The translations under genes were made by a program, and so were the position numbers. From CF-72 sp051006215 (lineage in GTDB: Bacteria; Chloroflexota; UBA6077; CF-72): DNA of 64,000 nt. The stretch spans positions 1-64,000 of the forward strand of contig JBPCIO010000005.1 in the NCBI GenBank assembly GCA_051006215.1. The letters run 5' to 3'. This document shows, in pieces, positions 34,944 through 43,412 of the stretch. The number at the start of each line of letters is the position of its first letter. Position 1 is the stretch's first letter. The notes below the pieces were generated by a model that made no database searches, was not told the DNA's origin, and saw nothing but the letters and a program-made list of their open reading frames with translations.

Positions 34944-35670
34944 ATATGCGGGTCAGGACTGAGGTGATCCGCGTGAGTTGGTCGGTGAACAGCAGCACAC
35001 CCATGCCCACAACCAGAATGCCGCTCACTCGCTCGATCGCCAGCATATGCGGCCGCACGCTGCGCATGATGCTGAGCGATCGGTCGACCGCCAGCGCCGC
35101 CAGCAGAAAAGGTACGCCCAGCCCGAGTGCGTACACGATCAGCAGCGCCACACCTTCGGCAACCGTGTCCTGCTGCGAGGCGAGTCCCAGCAACCCCGCC
35201 AGGAAGGGTCCGATGCACGGAGTCCAGCCCGCGCCAAATGCGAGTCCCATCAGGAATGCGCCCGCATGGTTGGCCTGCGAGTTCGGCTTGATGTCGGCGA
35301 CGCGCGCTGTTCGGAACAGCCATGGGAGTTTCAGCAGCCCCAGCATTTGGAGGCCGAAGATGACTACCAGTACGCCGCCGACTTTCGAGAGCAACTGAAT
35401 GTGCTGCAGCAGGCTATGCCCGAGCGCGCTGGCTGAGGCGCCCAACAGCCCGAATATGAGAGCCAGGCCGAACACGAACGCCAGCCCCTGGGTGACGATT
35501 TTCGCCCGCGCACGCCCGTGCGCTGCGTGCAGCTCTTCGGCCGAGCGACCGGTGATGAAGCCGAGGTAGGCCGGCACCAGCGGCAACACGCAGGGTGACG
35601 CGAAGGACACCATTCCTGCCGCGAGCGCCGTGACGACGAGCAAAGGGCTGAGGCCAGAGTCCGTCTGCAC
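34921..35670 (-). CDS. ccdA: Cytochrome c biogenesis protein CcdA
   Basis: Membrane thiol-disulfide transporter of 249 residues with six predicted helices. The redox cysteines lie in FASPCVLPLVPAYLG (helix 1) and AGWTPCIGPFLAGLLG (helix 4). It passes electrons from cytoplasmic thioredoxin across the membrane, for cytochrome c maturation or other extracytoplasmic thiol reduction. No ResA/CcsB partner is visible nearby. It lies between the ferredoxin and gcvT and overlaps gcvT. Confidence 0.93.
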   Translation of the reverse strand: MQTDSGLSPLLVVTALAAGMVSFASPCVLPLVPAYLGFITGRSAEELHAAHGRARAKIVTQGLAFVFGLALIFGLLGASASALGHSLLQHIQLLSKVGGVLVVIFGLQMLGLLKLPWLFRTARVADIKPNSQANHAGAFLMGLAFGAGWTPCIGPFLAGLLGLASQQDTVAEGVALLIVYALGLGVPFLLAALAVDRSLSIMRSVRPHMLAIERVSGILVVGMGVLLFTDQLTRITSVLTRIFGNGFAL

Positions 35671-35721
35671 AGGCAGCGAGTATGGCAGACGGACGGCGGG
35701 GCCAGTCGTGGTATTCGACGA

Positions 35722-35961
35722 TCAGCTCAGCCCTGAAAGCTCGCGGTTCTTCTGCGTGAAGCTCTTCCACTCGTCGGGCACGGCGCTCTCGTGAAAGATG
35801 GCATTGACCGGGCACTCAGGCTCACACGCGCCGCACTCGATGCACTCATCCGGGTGGATGTAGTACATGTCCTCGGCCTCGTAGATACACGACACGGGGC
35901 ACACGTCCACACAGCTGGCGTTCTTGGTGCCGATACACGGCTCGACGATCACATACGTCAT
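35722..35961 (-). CDS. fdxA: 7Fe ferredoxin (3Fe-4S/4Fe-4S)
   Basis: Electron carrier of 79 residues. Cysteines C9, C17, C21, C25, C40, C43, C46 and C50 fit a seven-iron ferredoxin: C9, C17 and C50 for the 3Fe-4S cluster, C21, C40, C43 and C46 for the 4Fe-4S cluster, with C25 free. MTYVIVEPC and YIHPDECIECGACEPECPV are close to actinobacterial FdxA/FdxC. GGAG lies 8 bases before the ATG. A Crp-type operator and a matching -10 box lie upstream. Confidence 0.95.
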   Translation of the reverse strand: MTYVIVEPCIGTKNASCVDVCPVSCIYEAEDMYYIHPDECIECGACEPECPVNAIFHESAVPDEWKSFTQKNRELSGLS

Positions 35962-35990
35962 GGTTAGCTCCAGGGGTACGGGGTGGCTCG

Positions 35991-36033
35991 AGTATGTGGA
36001 CCACAGACGCAACTGTCTGTGACTTGCGTCACA
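35991..36033 (-). promoter_or_regulatory. Crp-type operator and candidate class II promoter of the ferredoxin gene
   Basis: TGTGACTTGCGTCACA (36018-36033) is a perfect palindrome equal to the Crp consensus TGTGA-N6-TCACA. On the minus strand a -10-like CATACT lies at 35996-35991. A start site at about 35984 would put the operator centre at -41.5, the spacing of class II Crp activation. A second palindrome, CACAGAC-N6-GTCTGTG (36002-36021), overlaps it. The site covers the stop codon of the Crp-like gene. Confidence 0.6.
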
Positions 36034-36769
36034 TCCACGCCAGGCGCTCCAGCACGGTGGGATCGAGCACATGGATGCGGCCGCGTTCGAGCCGCACGGC
36101 ACCGTCCTGGCTCAGTGCTTTGAGCGCCCGTCCGACGACCTCGCGGCGCGAGCCCGCCATGGCTGCCAGGAGCTCCTGCGTCAGACGCGGGGCACGACCG
36201 TGCTGACCTTCGAGCAGGATCTTGGCCAGGCGGCTGGTAACGTCGCGAAACGCCAGATCCTCGACCAGTGCCAGCGCCTCGCGAAGCCGGCCAGCAAACG
36301 TGCGGATGATGGCCAGGGCGATGCCAGGTCGTTCGGCGACAAAACGGATGAGGTCGCGCCTGCGCAACAAATACAGCGTGCAGTCCTCAATTGCCTGGGC
36401 GCTAGCGGGGTTGGGCCCTTCGTCGAAGACAGCCACCTCGTTGAACATGTCGCCGGGCCGCAGCAGCCTGAGCACCTGCTCGCGACCCCGGGAGGACGTC
36501 TTATACAGCTTCAGGCGCCCCGCTTCGACCACGTACAGCACCGACGAGGCCGCGCCTTCGAGCAGCACGATCTGACCCGCTGGGTAGCTTCGATGGAACA
36601 TCGCACCGCCAATCGCCCCCAGATCGTCAGCGGCGAGCGCGGTGAAGAAGGCCGATCCGAGCGCCCGCAGCTCGTCGGCAGACACCGCCCGCGGCTTCTG
36701 GCGCGTAGCCACTGATTCGGGGACCGTCAGGGTGACGGGCAACTCGAACAGAGTATAGGCACACTCCAA
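36029..36769 (-). CDS. Crp/Fnr family transcriptional regulator
   Basis: A 246-residue regulator with an N-terminal cyclic-nucleotide-binding-like beta barrel (RSYPAGQIVLLEGAASS, LRPGDMFNEVAVFDEG) and a C-terminal winged helix. The recognition helix RREVVGRALK keeps the Arg-Glu-x3-Arg set that in E. coli Crp reads TGTGA. The cAMP-contacting Arg-Ser pair is not conserved (PNPASAQ), and there is no Fnr-type cysteine cluster, so the effector is unknown. It is upstream of the ferredoxin and of a perfect matching operator. It is divergent from the RumA-like gene. Confidence 0.92.
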   Translation of the reverse strand: MECAYTLFELPVTLTVPESVATRQKPRAVSADELRALGSAFFTALAADDLGAIGGAMFHRSYPAGQIVLLEGAASSVLYVVEAGRLKLYKTSSRGREQVLRLLRPGDMFNEVAVFDEGPNPASAQAIEDCTLYLLRRRDLIRFVAERPGIALAIIRTFAGRLREALALVEDLAFRDVTSRLAKILLEGQHGRAPRLTQELLAAMAGSRREVVGRALKALSQDGAVRLERGRIHVLDPTVLERLAWM

Positions 36770-36806
36770 CGCGGGTCCGTGTTCGCTACGCTGACACGAA
36801 CGGTAT

Positions 36807-38129
36807 GTGCCTCAAGGGCCCGCTCTACGGATTGTGCAAGGCGACCTGACCCTCTCAGCGCCGCTCCAGGTGGAGCTGACCGACGCTGCGTTCGGCGGCG
36901 AGTCCGTCGGGCACCTGCCGGACGGGCGGGTGGTATTCGTAGCCCGCGGCCTGCCTGGGGAAACGGCCTTGGTCCGGCTGCACCAGGAGCGACGCGATTT
37001 TGCACGAGCCGACCTCATCGAAGTCCAGCGCCCTGCCGCGGGCCGCGTCGATCCGCCGTGTCCGTATTACCAGGTCGGCTGCGGTGGATGTAGCTGGCAG
37101 CATGCTGAATACGCACTGCAGCTGGAACTCAAACACGGCATTGTGGTCGACCAGCTTCGCCGTATCGGCCGTTTCTCGGAGACCGAGGCACACGCCCTCG
37201 TCCGACCCCCGATCGGCATGCTCGATCCATGGCACTACCGCAATCAAGCTCGATTCAGCGTCGGCAACAAATACGGCGAGCTGTGCTTCACGTATCGCAA
37301 TACGCACCGTCTGTTGCGGATCGATCACTGCTGGATCGTTCACCCGGCGATCAACACCGCCCTCGAGAAGTTGCAAGGCCGTCTTCACAGCCTCGGTCGA
37401 CGCATCCATCAGGTTTCGATCCGGGTGGGGGCCAACACGGGTGAAATCCTGATTTCGCCCAGCCTGCCCGAAGTGCCAGAGGTCGCGTCTGGCCATCCGT
37501 TTCTCGAAGAAGCGTTACTGGGCTGCCGGTTTCGCCTCCAGGCGCCGTCCTTTTTCCAGGTCAATACTCGCCGCGAGCTGCGAGCCCTGCCAGCCGCTAT
37601 CGGAAAAGCGTGGCTGCCCCTACCTCAGGACGGCATCAGCATGGCCGAGCTTCTGGCCTTGCTGGTGATCGACCGCCTGCAGCCCGAGCCGAGCCAGGTC
37701 ATCCTCGACGCCTACTCGGGGGTTGGCACGTTTGCGTTGCTCGTTGCGCCGTTCGTGCGCGAGGCCATTGGTATTGAAGAAGCACGCTCAGCCATCCGCG
37801 ACGCCACATACAACGCGCGCCACGTACCCAATGCGCGCTTCGTCCAGGGCAAGACCGAAGCTGTGCTGCCGACAATGCAGCGTGAGATGGACAAACCGCC
37901 CGACGCGGTTGTTCTCGACCCGGCCCGAGTCGGCTGCCATCCCGACGTCCTGCAAGCCCTGCTGAGCCTTCGCCCGCGTCGCCTCGTGTACGTGTCATGT
38001 GACCCGTCAACGCTCGCCCGCGACTTGCGCATTCTCGTGGACGGCGGCTTCACCCTGCACGAAGTCCAACCTCTGGATATGTTTCCGCAGACGTACCACA
38101 TCGAGAACGTGGCCACGCTAAGCCGCTAG
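36807..38129 (+). CDS. RumA/TrmA-family RNA (uracil-5-)-methyltransferase
   Basis: SAM-dependent methyltransferase of 440 residues, GTG start. An N-terminal TRAM domain (residues 10-75) is followed by CPYYQVGCGGCSWQH, the 4Fe-4S cysteines of the RumA (RlmD) group. The Rossmann core has DAYSGVGTFALLVAP, VLDPARVGCHPDVL and the catalytic Cys in YVSCDPSTLARDL; DMFPQTYHIENVA ends the protein. The likely target is a uridine in 23S rRNA, though tRNA cannot be excluded. Confidence 0.93.
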   Translation: MPQGPALRIVQGDLTLSAPLQVELTDAAFGGESVGHLPDGRVVFVARGLPGETALVRLHQERRDFARADLIEVQRPAAGRVDPPCPYYQVGCGGCSWQHAEYALQLELKHGIVVDQLRRIGRFSETEAHALVRPPIGMLDPWHYRNQARFSVGNKYGELCFTYRNTHRLLRIDHCWIVHPAINTALEKLQGRLHSLGRRIHQVSIRVGANTGEILISPSLPEVPEVASGHPFLEEALLGCRFRLQAPSFFQVNTRRELRALPAAIGKAWLPLPQDGISMAELLALLVIDRLQPEPSQVILDAYSGVGTFALLVAPFVREAIGIEEARSAIRDATYNARHVPNARFVQGKTEAVLPTMQREMDKPPDAVVLDPARVGCHPDVLQALLSLRPRRLVYVSCDPSTLARDLRILVDGGFTLHEVQPLDMFPQTYHIENVATLSR

Positions 38130-38158
38130 GTCGCCGCCCGGATCGAGCGGCCAGGCTG

Positions 38159-39004
38159 CTATCCGAGGCGGCTCAGGAGCCAACACACTCCCAGGGTGGG
38201 CAAGACCGCGAACACGAACAAACGCGCGGAGAGCACGAGACTCACGAAGCTGAGCCCGGCCCAGGCCACCCAGCTCGGCACATTCGCCTGCCGCAACACG
38301 ACGTCGGCGGCGCCGCTCAGGAGCAGCGCACTCGGCAGGCCGGCCACAGCCAGACGCGGCAGCGATGACCAGCTCGGCAGCAGCAGCAGCCCGACGATGC
38401 CCCAGGCGAGCAGCGTCCCGCCCATCGAGGGGCCCACCCACGCCGCCAGGCGCCCGGTGGCTAGCGCGAACGCCGCAACACCAACTGGTGGGATGAGGCA
38501 CGTGCTCAAAAGCTCCTGACGATGTTCGCCTTCCCACTCGTACGGGCCCGGCAATAAGTAGTACGCAGCAGCAATGGCGCCCAGGGGGCCTGGCAGTCCG
38601 GATCGAGACGATTGCTGCGCCTCGAACCACGCAGCTGGGGCCTCGGTCTGAGAAGACTCGGGCCATGCAGCCGGCCCTTCGGACGGCACACCACTCGCTG
38701 GGGCGCCCCGTGACGCGCGCGCCTGTGGGTGATCTGGGGGAGGCGGAGCTGCAACGGGGCCGCCGAAGCTGCGCGCCATGTCGTACCTTCGGCGCTGGAC
38801 CGGGTCGCGCAGAACGCTGTGCGCTTGATTGATCAGCTTGGCACGCTGATGGTGCTGCGCCGCCAAGGTCGCGTCCGTGCCGGCTACATCAGGATGGTGC
38901 TTCTTCATCAGCTGGCGGTAGGCCGCTTCGATGATCTCCTGATCGGCATCCGGATGGACCTGCAGCACGGTGTAGAAGTCCGGCGTACCGAGGCTATCGG
39001 CCAC
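38159..39004 (-). CDS. J-domain membrane protein
   Basis: A 281-residue protein. The N-terminal J domain (about 9-75) begins DFYTVLQVHPDADQEII and has the HPD motif in KKHHPDV and the helix IV region YDMARSF, so it should stimulate a DnaK-type ATPase. A Pro/Ala-rich linker follows. The C-terminal half has four or five hydrophobic helices (from about residue 135 to the end). It is not classical DnaJ: the Gly/Phe and zinc-finger regions are absent. Possibly it recruits Hsp70 to the membrane. Its start overlaps the end of the lipoprotein gene. Confidence 0.85.
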   Translation of the reverse strand: MADSLGTPDFYTVLQVHPDADQEIIEAAYRQLMKKHHPDVAGTDATLAAQHHQRAKLINQAHSVLRDPVQRRRYDMARSFGGPVAAPPPPDHPQARASRGAPASGVPSEGPAAWPESSQTEAPAAWFEAQQSSRSGLPGPLGAIAAAYYLLPGPYEWEGEHRQELLSTCLIPPVGVAAFALATGRLAAWVGPSMGGTLLAWGIVGLLLLPSWSSLPRLAVAGLPSALLLSGAADVVLRQANVPSWVAWAGLSFVSLVLSARLFVFAVLPTLGVCWLLSRLG

Positions 39005-40024
39005 CTGGCGCTCCGTTCCGAATCCGCTGCATCACTTCCAGCAGTTCGTAGGCTTTGCTAGTGGCGGCGTTGAGTCTGGCGGCGTCCTCCTTGAGGGTCA
39101 CCGGATCATTCACCGGGTCATGCGGATCATTCGGGCCGCCGGCGAACGATGCTGCTATGGCTCCGATCTCGTCGGCAATGCCAGCCAGCAGTTCGGGCAC
39201 CCGCTGCGCAGCCGGCGGATCGGGCTGGAGAGTGGGTGCGTTGCTTGGCGGGCCCCCTCCGTCGGGCAGGCGGCTCTCAGGCGCCGGCTGTCGAGGCGCC
39301 ACTGGCGCCGTGGCAACCGCGGACAATGCCGCGACTCGAAAGCGGGTCACGAGGACTTCATCCAAGTCTCCGCCGGTGAAGATCCCGACCCGGCCGGGTG
39401 GCTTGGTGGCGATCTTGACACTGCTCAGGCGAGCCACCGGCTCGGCGTTCACGAAAAACGTCAACTCACCGTCCACAATCTGAACACTCAGCTCGTTCGG
39501 GACGGCGGCGGCGTGAACGGTGCTGGAGGGTGTCCACGGGACAAGGTCCGTCCAGCTCACGCCATCGCGCTGCCAGATGCCGACCTCGCCGCGATCGCCA
39601 ACTGCGGCGACAATGAATTCACCCGACTGATCGACCCGTCACCAGCGCCGACGCCCTGATCCTCGACGACGAGGCCGTAGCCCCCTCCGGTTGGTCCACC
39701 TACTTTCTGAAACGTGCCGCTCACAATCACGTCTCGCGGCACCTCGGCCAGTGGTGAGCGCACAGCAACGAAGTCGCCCGGCCGTGTGGCAGCTAAGCGG
39801 TAGCCGTCTGCCGACACCCATGCGCCGCGACGTTGGTCATCCGGCCAACCGTGCGCAAACCCTCCATCCAACAGCATTCGTGGTGCGCCCCGCGGGATCG
39901 GCGTGGGAGCCAATCTGCCAGCTTCCTGACCGGCATTTCCAGGCGCCGCAGCCGGTGCCCGCGGGCCACACGCGGCAGCCCCCAACACCACGCATGCCAA
40001 CACGGCCGCCAGACCCCTGTGCAC
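38994..40024 (-). pseudogene. Lipoprotein gene split by a single-base frameshift
   Basis: Two adjacent frames read as one protein. The first (40024 to 39557) starts MHRGLAAVLACVVLGAAACG, a lipoprotein signal with lipobox AAAC, followed by a beta-rich domain (DFVAVRSPLAEVPRDVIVSG, GGGYGLVVEDQGVGAGDG). The second frame, translated upstream of its first start, continues smoothly with DQSGEFIVAAVGDRGEVGIW and then LVPWTPSSTVHAAAVPNEL, FFVNAEPVARL. The switch lies near 39622-39644, where a G run (complement of ccc at 39635-39637) lacks one base. The whole would be about 340 residues, with a LamG-like extracytoplasmic fold and a helical C-terminus. It may be a true pseudogene or a sequencing error. 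Confidence 0.75.
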
Positions 40025-40146
40025 TACATGCCTCCAACCCAGACTGTGTTGATCGGGTCAGTTCGAGCGAATAAACCACTGTAGTTGCCGCATCGATAGA
40101 AGTACAGATGTGGTAGTGAAAGCGCAACTTGGACGCAATCTCTGGC

Positions 40147-41631
40147 TCAGGCGCGAGGTCGGTACAGCCAGAAGCCGGCCCGCTGCCCGGCGGGAGCATA
40201 GCTTGCACGCAGCGTGTCTCGGAGAGCGGGTGTCCAGCGGGTGCCTTCGACTGGTCCGTCTAGCGGGTGCATAAGCGCGACCAGCTCGAACCGGCGCGCA
40301 GCGATGGCGGCCAGGATCGGTTGTTCTGACCATTGGCCCTCGGCGCTCAAGAGTTGAAAGATCTGGAATTCGAACTCTATGCGCTTGCCCGCGGCGACGG
40401 CCAGCCCGGAATTATCCGTGAGCAGGGCACCGCTGTCCCGGGCGATCTCGTCTACGAAGCCAGCGTCGACCCGCAGCGGGGCCGAGCCGCCGTCCCCGAC
40501 CAGCGACAAGTAACGTGGCGTCGACGGGTGCAGGAGCTCAGCCCCGTTCGTCGCGGCCTCTACCGCGAGGGCCTGATAGCCCGGCACCGCTACGAACAGC
40601 GAGCCAGCTACGACCACTGGCGCGACGAGGCGTGCCCTGGGCCAGGCAGCCAACCGATAGCTCCCCAGGGCCAGCAAGACGGCGGTCGCAGCGCTCAGCT
40701 CAAGCCAATAGTTGGACGACGCACCGAGCTTGGCCAGGCTGGGCAAGCTCGCCAGACAGGCAACGAAGTACATGCGCCACATGCGCTCACCGGGCGCGGT
40801 CGGTAGCCCGAACGACGCCAACGCTGCCAGCACGGCCAGCCCGTTGTACTGCAGAAAGCTGCCCATCAGGGCTGCGAACGTGACCATATCCGGCTCGTTG
40901 CCATTCGCGGCCACCGTGTGCCACAGGAACCAGCCGTGAGTGAGCCACTGCGCGACGCCAACTCCCACGACTCCTCCACCCCCGACAATGGTGAAGAACC
41001 GAACGAGCTTCGCCCTACACGGCCAGATGGTCAGCCCAACCGCTAGCGGCGCGGCGAAGTAGGTCTGCTTGGTCGACAAGGCCAGTAACAAGAGCACGCC
41101 AGCCAGCGACGACCGGCCGGTCGTCGCGAACGCCAGGCCGCACAGCGTCAGGCTAAGTGCCAGCGCGTCGACGCGGTGTAGCGGTGCCCAGAGTAGCGCG
41201 GTCATGTTCTGGGTCAAGAAAAAGCCGGCCGCCAGCGCACCCACCGACCAGCGCCCCGTCAACCGCTTGAGGCTCCACGCCATGGCCGTGACGCCCACGA
41301 GAGTGGCCACGAGGGAAATGGCGCGGCCGACGGTATAGCCGCTGTCGCCGACGACCCGCTGCAGCACGCCGACGACGACGTAATACAGTGGGGTGTAGGC
41401 AATGTGCATGATTGGGAGCTGATCGGGTGGGGAGTACAACCCCTCGCCATGAGCAACTCTGCGCGCGCCATCCAGAAGCCAGGACTCGCCGTATGTGAAT
41501 TCCTCGGCCGGACTGACCAGGCGGCCAGCAGCGCTCAACACGAAGAGCGCTAGATACAGGGCCATGACTCCTGCCACGAGCGCCCACAGAGTGGCAGCCG
41601 CGGCCGCCTGCCGACGGTGCTCAGAACCCAT
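40147..41631 (-). CDS. GT-C type membrane glycosyltransferase-like protein
   Basis: A 494-residue polytopic membrane protein with about nine to eleven hydrophobic helices. The first extracytoplasmic loop holds acidic residues (SPAEEFTYGESWLLDGARR) and GEGLYSPP. PLYYVVVGVLQ and a second acidic/His loop (APLHRVDALALSL) fit the GT-39/GT-87/DUF2029-like fold that uses polyprenyl-phosphate sugars. A soluble C-terminal region of about 110 residues follows the last helix. Donor and acceptor are unknown. It is divergent from the threonine aldolase gene. Confidence 0.7.
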   Translation of the reverse strand: MGSEHRRQAAAAATLWALVAGVMALYLALFVLSAAGRLVSPAEEFTYGESWLLDGARRVAHGEGLYSPPDQLPIMHIAYTPLYYVVVGVLQRVVGDSGYTVGRAISLVATLVGVTAMAWSLKRLTGRWSVGALAAGFFLTQNMTALLWAPLHRVDALALSLTLCGLAFATTGRSSLAGVLLLLALSTKQTYFAAPLAVGLTIWPCRAKLVRFFTIVGGGGVVGVGVAQWLTHGWFLWHTVAANGNEPDMVTFAALMGSFLQYNGLAVLAALASFGLPTAPGERMWRMYFVACLASLPSLAKLGASSNYWLELSAATAVLLALGSYRLAAWPRARLVAPVVVAGSLFVAVPGYQALAVEAATNGAELLHPSTPRYLSLVGDGGSAPLRVDAGFVDEIARDSGALLTDNSGLAVAAGKRIEFEFQIFQLLSAEGQWSEQPILAAIAARRFELVALMHPLDGPVEGTRWTPALRDTLRASYAPAGQRAGFWLYRPRA

Positions 41632-41685
41632 CCAACGCCGACGGATCGTACCTGAGGCCGGCGACGTTACACTGCCTGGACACTC

Positions 41686-42765
41686 ATGGCAGTCACCCTT
41701 CCGTACGCGCCAACACGCGACGCGGACGTCGCGCTACGAACCGACTTCCGCAGCGACACCCTGACCCAGCCGACGCCGGCGATGCGCGAAGCGATGAAAT
41801 CCGCGCAGGTCGGCGACGACGTGTTCGGCGAGGACCCCAGTATCAATGCGCTAGAGGCGGAGGCTGCGCGCCTTTTCGCCAAGGACGCCGGACTGTTCGT
41901 GACCAGCGGCACCCAGGGCAATCTGCTGGCATTGCTCAGTCTGACGCAACCGGGCGACGAATTCATCGCCGAAAGCAGTTCGCATATGGCCAACTCTGAA
42001 GTCGGCGGAGCGGCTCGGCTTGGGGGGCTGACGTTGCGTCCGGTAGTCGGACACCTAGGCACGATCACCTCTCAGCAGGTCGAGGTTACGGTCAGGCCCG
42101 AAAATGTTCACTACGCCCGTACCACGCTGCTCACGATCGAGAACACCCACAACGCCGCCGGCGGAACGGTCCTCAGACCCGAGGAGATGGATGACCTAGC
42201 AGCAACCGCACGCGAACGAGGCCTGAAGGTGCACGTCGACGGAGCGCGGATCTTCAATGCGGCCGTCGCGCTGGGCGTCGATCCGTCGGCCCTGGCCTGC
42301 AGTGCAGACACGCTGACGTTCTGCCTTTCCAAGGGCTTGTCAGCGCCGGTGGGCTCCGTGCTCGTCGGTCCGTCAGCCGTGATCGGCGAAGCCCGCCGCT
42401 ATCGAAAAATGGTCGGCGGCGGGATGCGTCAGGCCGGCGTCCTGGCGGCGGCTGGACTGATAGCGCTGCGCGAGGGCGTAGCCCGTCTGATCGAGGACCA
42501 TCGCCGCGCCCGCAGCCTGGCTGAAGAATTGGCGCGTGTCCCGGGGCTGACCATCGACCTGGCGACGGTCCAGACCAACATCGTGCGTTTCGACGTCAGC
42601 CTGCTCGGGTACACCACGGCCTCGTTTGCCGAGGCGCTCAGGCGCCAGGGTGTCAGTGTTTCGGGAGGCGCGGCCCCAGGCGGCGTGCGGATGGTCGTGC
42701 ATCGCCACATCGACGACGCAGCCGTGGAACAAGCGTTGGCCGCCGTCCGCAAGCTGCGCCCCTGA
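41686..42765 (+). CDS. ltaE: Low-specificity L-threonine aldolase
   Basis: PLP enzyme of 359 residues splitting L-threonine (and allo-threonine) to glycine and acetaldehyde. LRTDFRSDTLTQPTPAMREAM, VGDDVFGEDPSINALE, ENTHNAAGGTVL, VHVDGARIFNAAVALG and the PLP lysine in FCLSKGLSAPVGS are diagnostic. Glycine from this reaction can feed the glycine cleavage genes elsewhere in the window. Its TGA stop is overlapped by the apparent CTG start of maf. Confidence 0.94.
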   Translation: MAVTLPYAPTRDADVALRTDFRSDTLTQPTPAMREAMKSAQVGDDVFGEDPSINALEAEAARLFAKDAGLFVTSGTQGNLLALLSLTQPGDEFIAESSSHMANSEVGGAARLGGLTLRPVVGHLGTITSQQVEVTVRPENVHYARTTLLTIENTHNAAGGTVLRPEEMDDLAATARERGLKVHVDGARIFNAAVALGVDPSALACSADTLTFCLSKGLSAPVGSVLVGPSAVIGEARRYRKMVGGGMRQAGVLAAAGLIALREGVARLIEDHRRARSLAEELARVPGLTIDLATVQTNIVRFDVSLLGYTTASFAEALRRQGVSVSGGAAPGGVRMVVHRHIDDAAVEQALAAVRKLRP

Positions 42766-43412
42766 ACCCCGCGTCCCTGGTCCTGGCATCAGCCTCGCCG
42801 CGCCGGCAGGCGCTGATGGGGCTGCTCAACCTGGTATGGCGTTCGGCGCCGGCCGACATCGACGAAGCGCGGTACAATCTGCCTGACCCATTCGTGGGCG
42901 CGTTGAACGTGGCCGCCGCAAAGGCGCGTGCGGTACGACTATCGGGCGCCGAGGTGATCATCGCAGCGGACACACTCGTCGTAGCCGACGGTGAGGTGCT
43001 AGGCAAACCGGCCGATGCTGACCACGCGCGTACCGTGTTGCGCCGCTTGCGTGGGCGAGCTCACGATGTGTTGACCGGCGTCGCCCTGCGCACAGGGCAG
43101 GGGCGTTACTGGGGCGGGGTGGTCTCGACCCGAGTACGGATGCGCGCGTACGTCGACCGAGACATCGAGGACTACGTCCGGCGGGGTGAGCCGTTCGACA
43201 AAGCCGGCGGCTATGCGATCCAGGACACCGAGTTTCGGCCGGTCGAGAGCGTCGAGGGCTGCTACCTCAACGTGGTCGGGCTGCCCCTGTGCGCGGTCGC
43301 GAGCGGCCTGAAGGCGCTGGGGCTCGACATCACCCCTTTGCCAGACACCATTGCAACGTGCCGATACTGTGGCGTTGGCGCCGAGCTCGTCTCAGTTGGC
43401 TCCAGACGCTGA
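42762..43412 (+). CDS. maf: Maf-family nucleoside triphosphate pyrophosphatase (apparent CTG start)
   Basis: House-cleaning nucleotide pyrophosphatase hydrolysing non-canonical dNTPs/NTPs. The N-terminal signature LVLASASPRRQAL lies upstream of the first ATG (42816), so the true start must precede it. The only initiation-like codon in frame is CTG at 42762, overlapping the ltaE stop as CTGA. From there the protein has 216 residues with ADIDE, AADTLVVADGEVLGKP, YVRRGEPFDKAGGYAIQ and VESVEGCYLNVVGLPL. The C-terminus adds a short CRYC segment. It overlaps the convergent dcd-like gene by 21 bp. Confidence 0.9.
   Translation: MNPASLVLASASPRRQALMGLLNLVWRSAPADIDEARYNLPDPFVGALNVAAAKARAVRLSGAEVIIAADTLVVADGEVLGKPADADHARTVLRRLRGRAHDVLTGVALRTGQGRYWGGVVSTRVRMRAYVDRDIEDYVRRGEPFDKAGGYAIQDTEFRPVESVEGCYLNVVGLPLCAVASGLKALGLDITPLPDTIATCRYCGVGAELVSVGSRR

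Noticed and set aside
30471..36000. Glycine riboswitch before the gcv genes
   Set aside because: The spaces before gcvT, gcvH and gcvPA are 36 bp or less or are overlapping; no room for the aptamer.
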